Assembly (NCBI GenBank): GCA_009774465.1
Contig: VSNT01000053.1
Span: 1 to 24,640 of the forward strand
Direction: 5' to 3'
Source of the DNA: Lachnospiraceae bacterium
GTDB lineage: Bacteria > Bacillota_A > Clostridia > Lachnospirales > Lachnospiraceae
Length of the DNA: 24,640 bases
In this document: positions 23,855 through 24,640 of the stretch, one piece after another
Layout: each line of letters begins with the position of its first letter
Numbering within the stretch: position 1 is the first letter of the stretch
Notes under the pieces: model-generated
What the model was told of the DNA's origin: nothing
What the model saw: only the letters and a program-made list of their open reading frames with translations
Databases searched by the model: none
Translations under genes and position numbers: made by a program

Positions 23855-24526
23855 CTAGTCAACCTTTACTTCCAGATATCCAAGGAGTTTGCTCATATCA
23901 TATTCTGTAACGACTCCCAAATTGGAATCATAGAATTTGCCATCAAAGTGCACCAGGTAATGACAGTAAAGTCCCAGCTTTTCCATCATAATACAGCATT
24001 TGGGAAGGGTAGCCTCCTGGCCTTCTGTATATACAATAACCTCACTGTGGTCAATGCCGTAATAATTCAGTGCCGAGATAACGCGTCCCATAGTTGCCTG
24101 CCATTCCCTACAGTCCATAACGCTGATAACTTCAGCGATTGTAACGCCTGCCAGCATTGCAACACAGGTCTGTCCGCAAAGCCCGTCTTCCGGCTGTATG
24201 ATTACGTCAATATGGTCAATTTTACGAATGGGATTTTCAAAATTATAAGGGCTGTTTTGATTCATCTGAATCAGGCTTCTGTTAATATGAAGCAGTATTT
24301 TATGGGGCTGGTCAATATTAATGTGTGATACGTCCTCTTCCTGCAAGTGAATCTTATAATTTCCCTTTGATTCGGGAAGCAGTTCACAGTCAATGATTTT
24401 GTTGTCAAGAACAATATCTGCCTGAATTACATCACGTTTTTTGCTGACTTCCCATACGTTAAAAGGAATGCGGATGGTAAAAAGATCATTGTCTTTGGTA
24501 ATCCTGCCAGTAAAAAAATATCTCAT
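23855..24526 (-). CDS. DUF1905-like domain fused to a C39-like cysteine peptidase domain
   Basis: I do not recognise a named protein. The first ~85 of 223 residues resemble DUF1905: an opening FTGRIT, FTIRIPFNVWEVSKKRDV, and a G-x-Y strand. From about 105 the sequence resembles a C39-type cysteine peptidase: Gln111 six residues before Cys117 in LCGQTCVAMLAG (like the DCGPAC motif), then CHYLVHFDGKFYDSN supplying His189 or His193 and Asp200. There is no signal peptide or membrane segment, and no ABC transporter or bacteriocin gene nearby, so a double-glycine leader-processing role is not supported. It has an AGGAGG ribosome site, its own promoter candidate, and a shared terminator. The cysteine-peptidase fold is likely; activity and substrate are unknown. 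Confidence 0.62.
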   Translation of the reverse strand: MRYFFTGRITKDNDLFTIRIPFNVWEVSKKRDVIQADIVLDNKIIDCELLPESKGNYKIHLQEEDVSHINIDQPHKILLHINRSLIQMNQNSPYNFENPIRKIDHIDVIIQPEDGLCGQTCVAMLAGVTIAEVISVMDCREWQATMGRVISALNYYGIDHSEVIVYTEGQEATLPKCCIMMEKLGLYCHYLVHFDGKFYDSNLGVVTEYDMSKLLGYLEVKVD

Positions 24527-24572
24527 AAGTTATCCTCCTGATTTTAGATAATTTGTACCTTCTCGTAAGTAA

Positions 24573-24601
24573 AAGATAACAGATTTCTTAAGGGTTGAAA
24601 A
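24573..24601 (-). promoter_or_regulatory. candidate promoter of the DUF1905/C39-like gene
   Basis: On the reverse strand TTTTCA (24596-24601) and TATCTT (24573-24578) are 17 bp apart, each matching consensus at four of six positions. The implied leader is about 40 nt and includes the AGGAGG site. Confidence 0.4.
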
Positions 24602-24640
24602 CATTTTTTTAGAGGAAAATCGGGAAGTATTAAAAAAAAT

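Overview
The window looks like a chromosomal segment of a Gram-positive gut-type anaerobe of the Clostridia, most likely a Lachnospiraceae member. The grounds are a modest GC content, strong AGGAGG-type ribosome sites, lipobox lipoproteins, RNase J, YlbF, an IreB-RuvX-DUF1292 gene set, a type III glutamine synthetase, and ThiI paired with a cysteine desulfurase. The family name is inference from gene content. No tRNA or rRNA gene, CRISPR array, transposase or phage gene was seen.

Layout. (1) 1-4268 is a fructose operon: promoter, fruK, fused fructose PTS (fruA), an HPr lacking the regulatory serine, a DeoR-type regulator, terminator. (2) 4312-8317 has its own promoter and encodes two lipoproteins (a BMP-type binding protein and a DUF5722-like TIM-barrel protein) and an aldo/keto reductase. 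The reductase gene converges on and overlaps nudC by 14 bp. (3) 9345-13815 holds prmA and rsmE (ribosome methylation), a cysteine desulfurase, a long rod-shaped structured RNA resembling 6S RNA (about 12415-12580), and thiI. (4) 13816-14281 holds a tandem 39-bp-period repeat, a bidirectional terminator, and a reverse-strand HPr-like gene that keeps the serine region but lacks the catalytic histidine. (5) 14282-21343 is a long housekeeping run: mtaB, ireB-type gene, ruvX, DUF1292, a folded leader, rnjA, YlbF-family gene, a truncated MltG-like membrane protein, then trmR and trhP (tRNA wobble-uridine modification). (6) 21344-23818 is glnN, with a leader whose terminator competes with a second hairpin. 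(7) 23825-24601 holds a third copy of the repeat element and a reverse-strand gene fusing a DUF1905-like domain to a C39-like cysteine-peptidase domain.

Themes. Sugar uptake and carbon-control signalling recur (two complementary HPr variants, the fructose operon). So does RNA biology: tRNA thiolation, methylthiolation and hydroxylation/methylation, rRNA methylation, RNase J and YlbF. The least explained elements are the 6S-like RNA, the glnN and rnjA leaders, the 25-bp dispersed repeat, and the DUF1905/C39-like fusion. I did not find a clearly novel multi-gene defence or mobile system; most protein genes belong to recognisable families.
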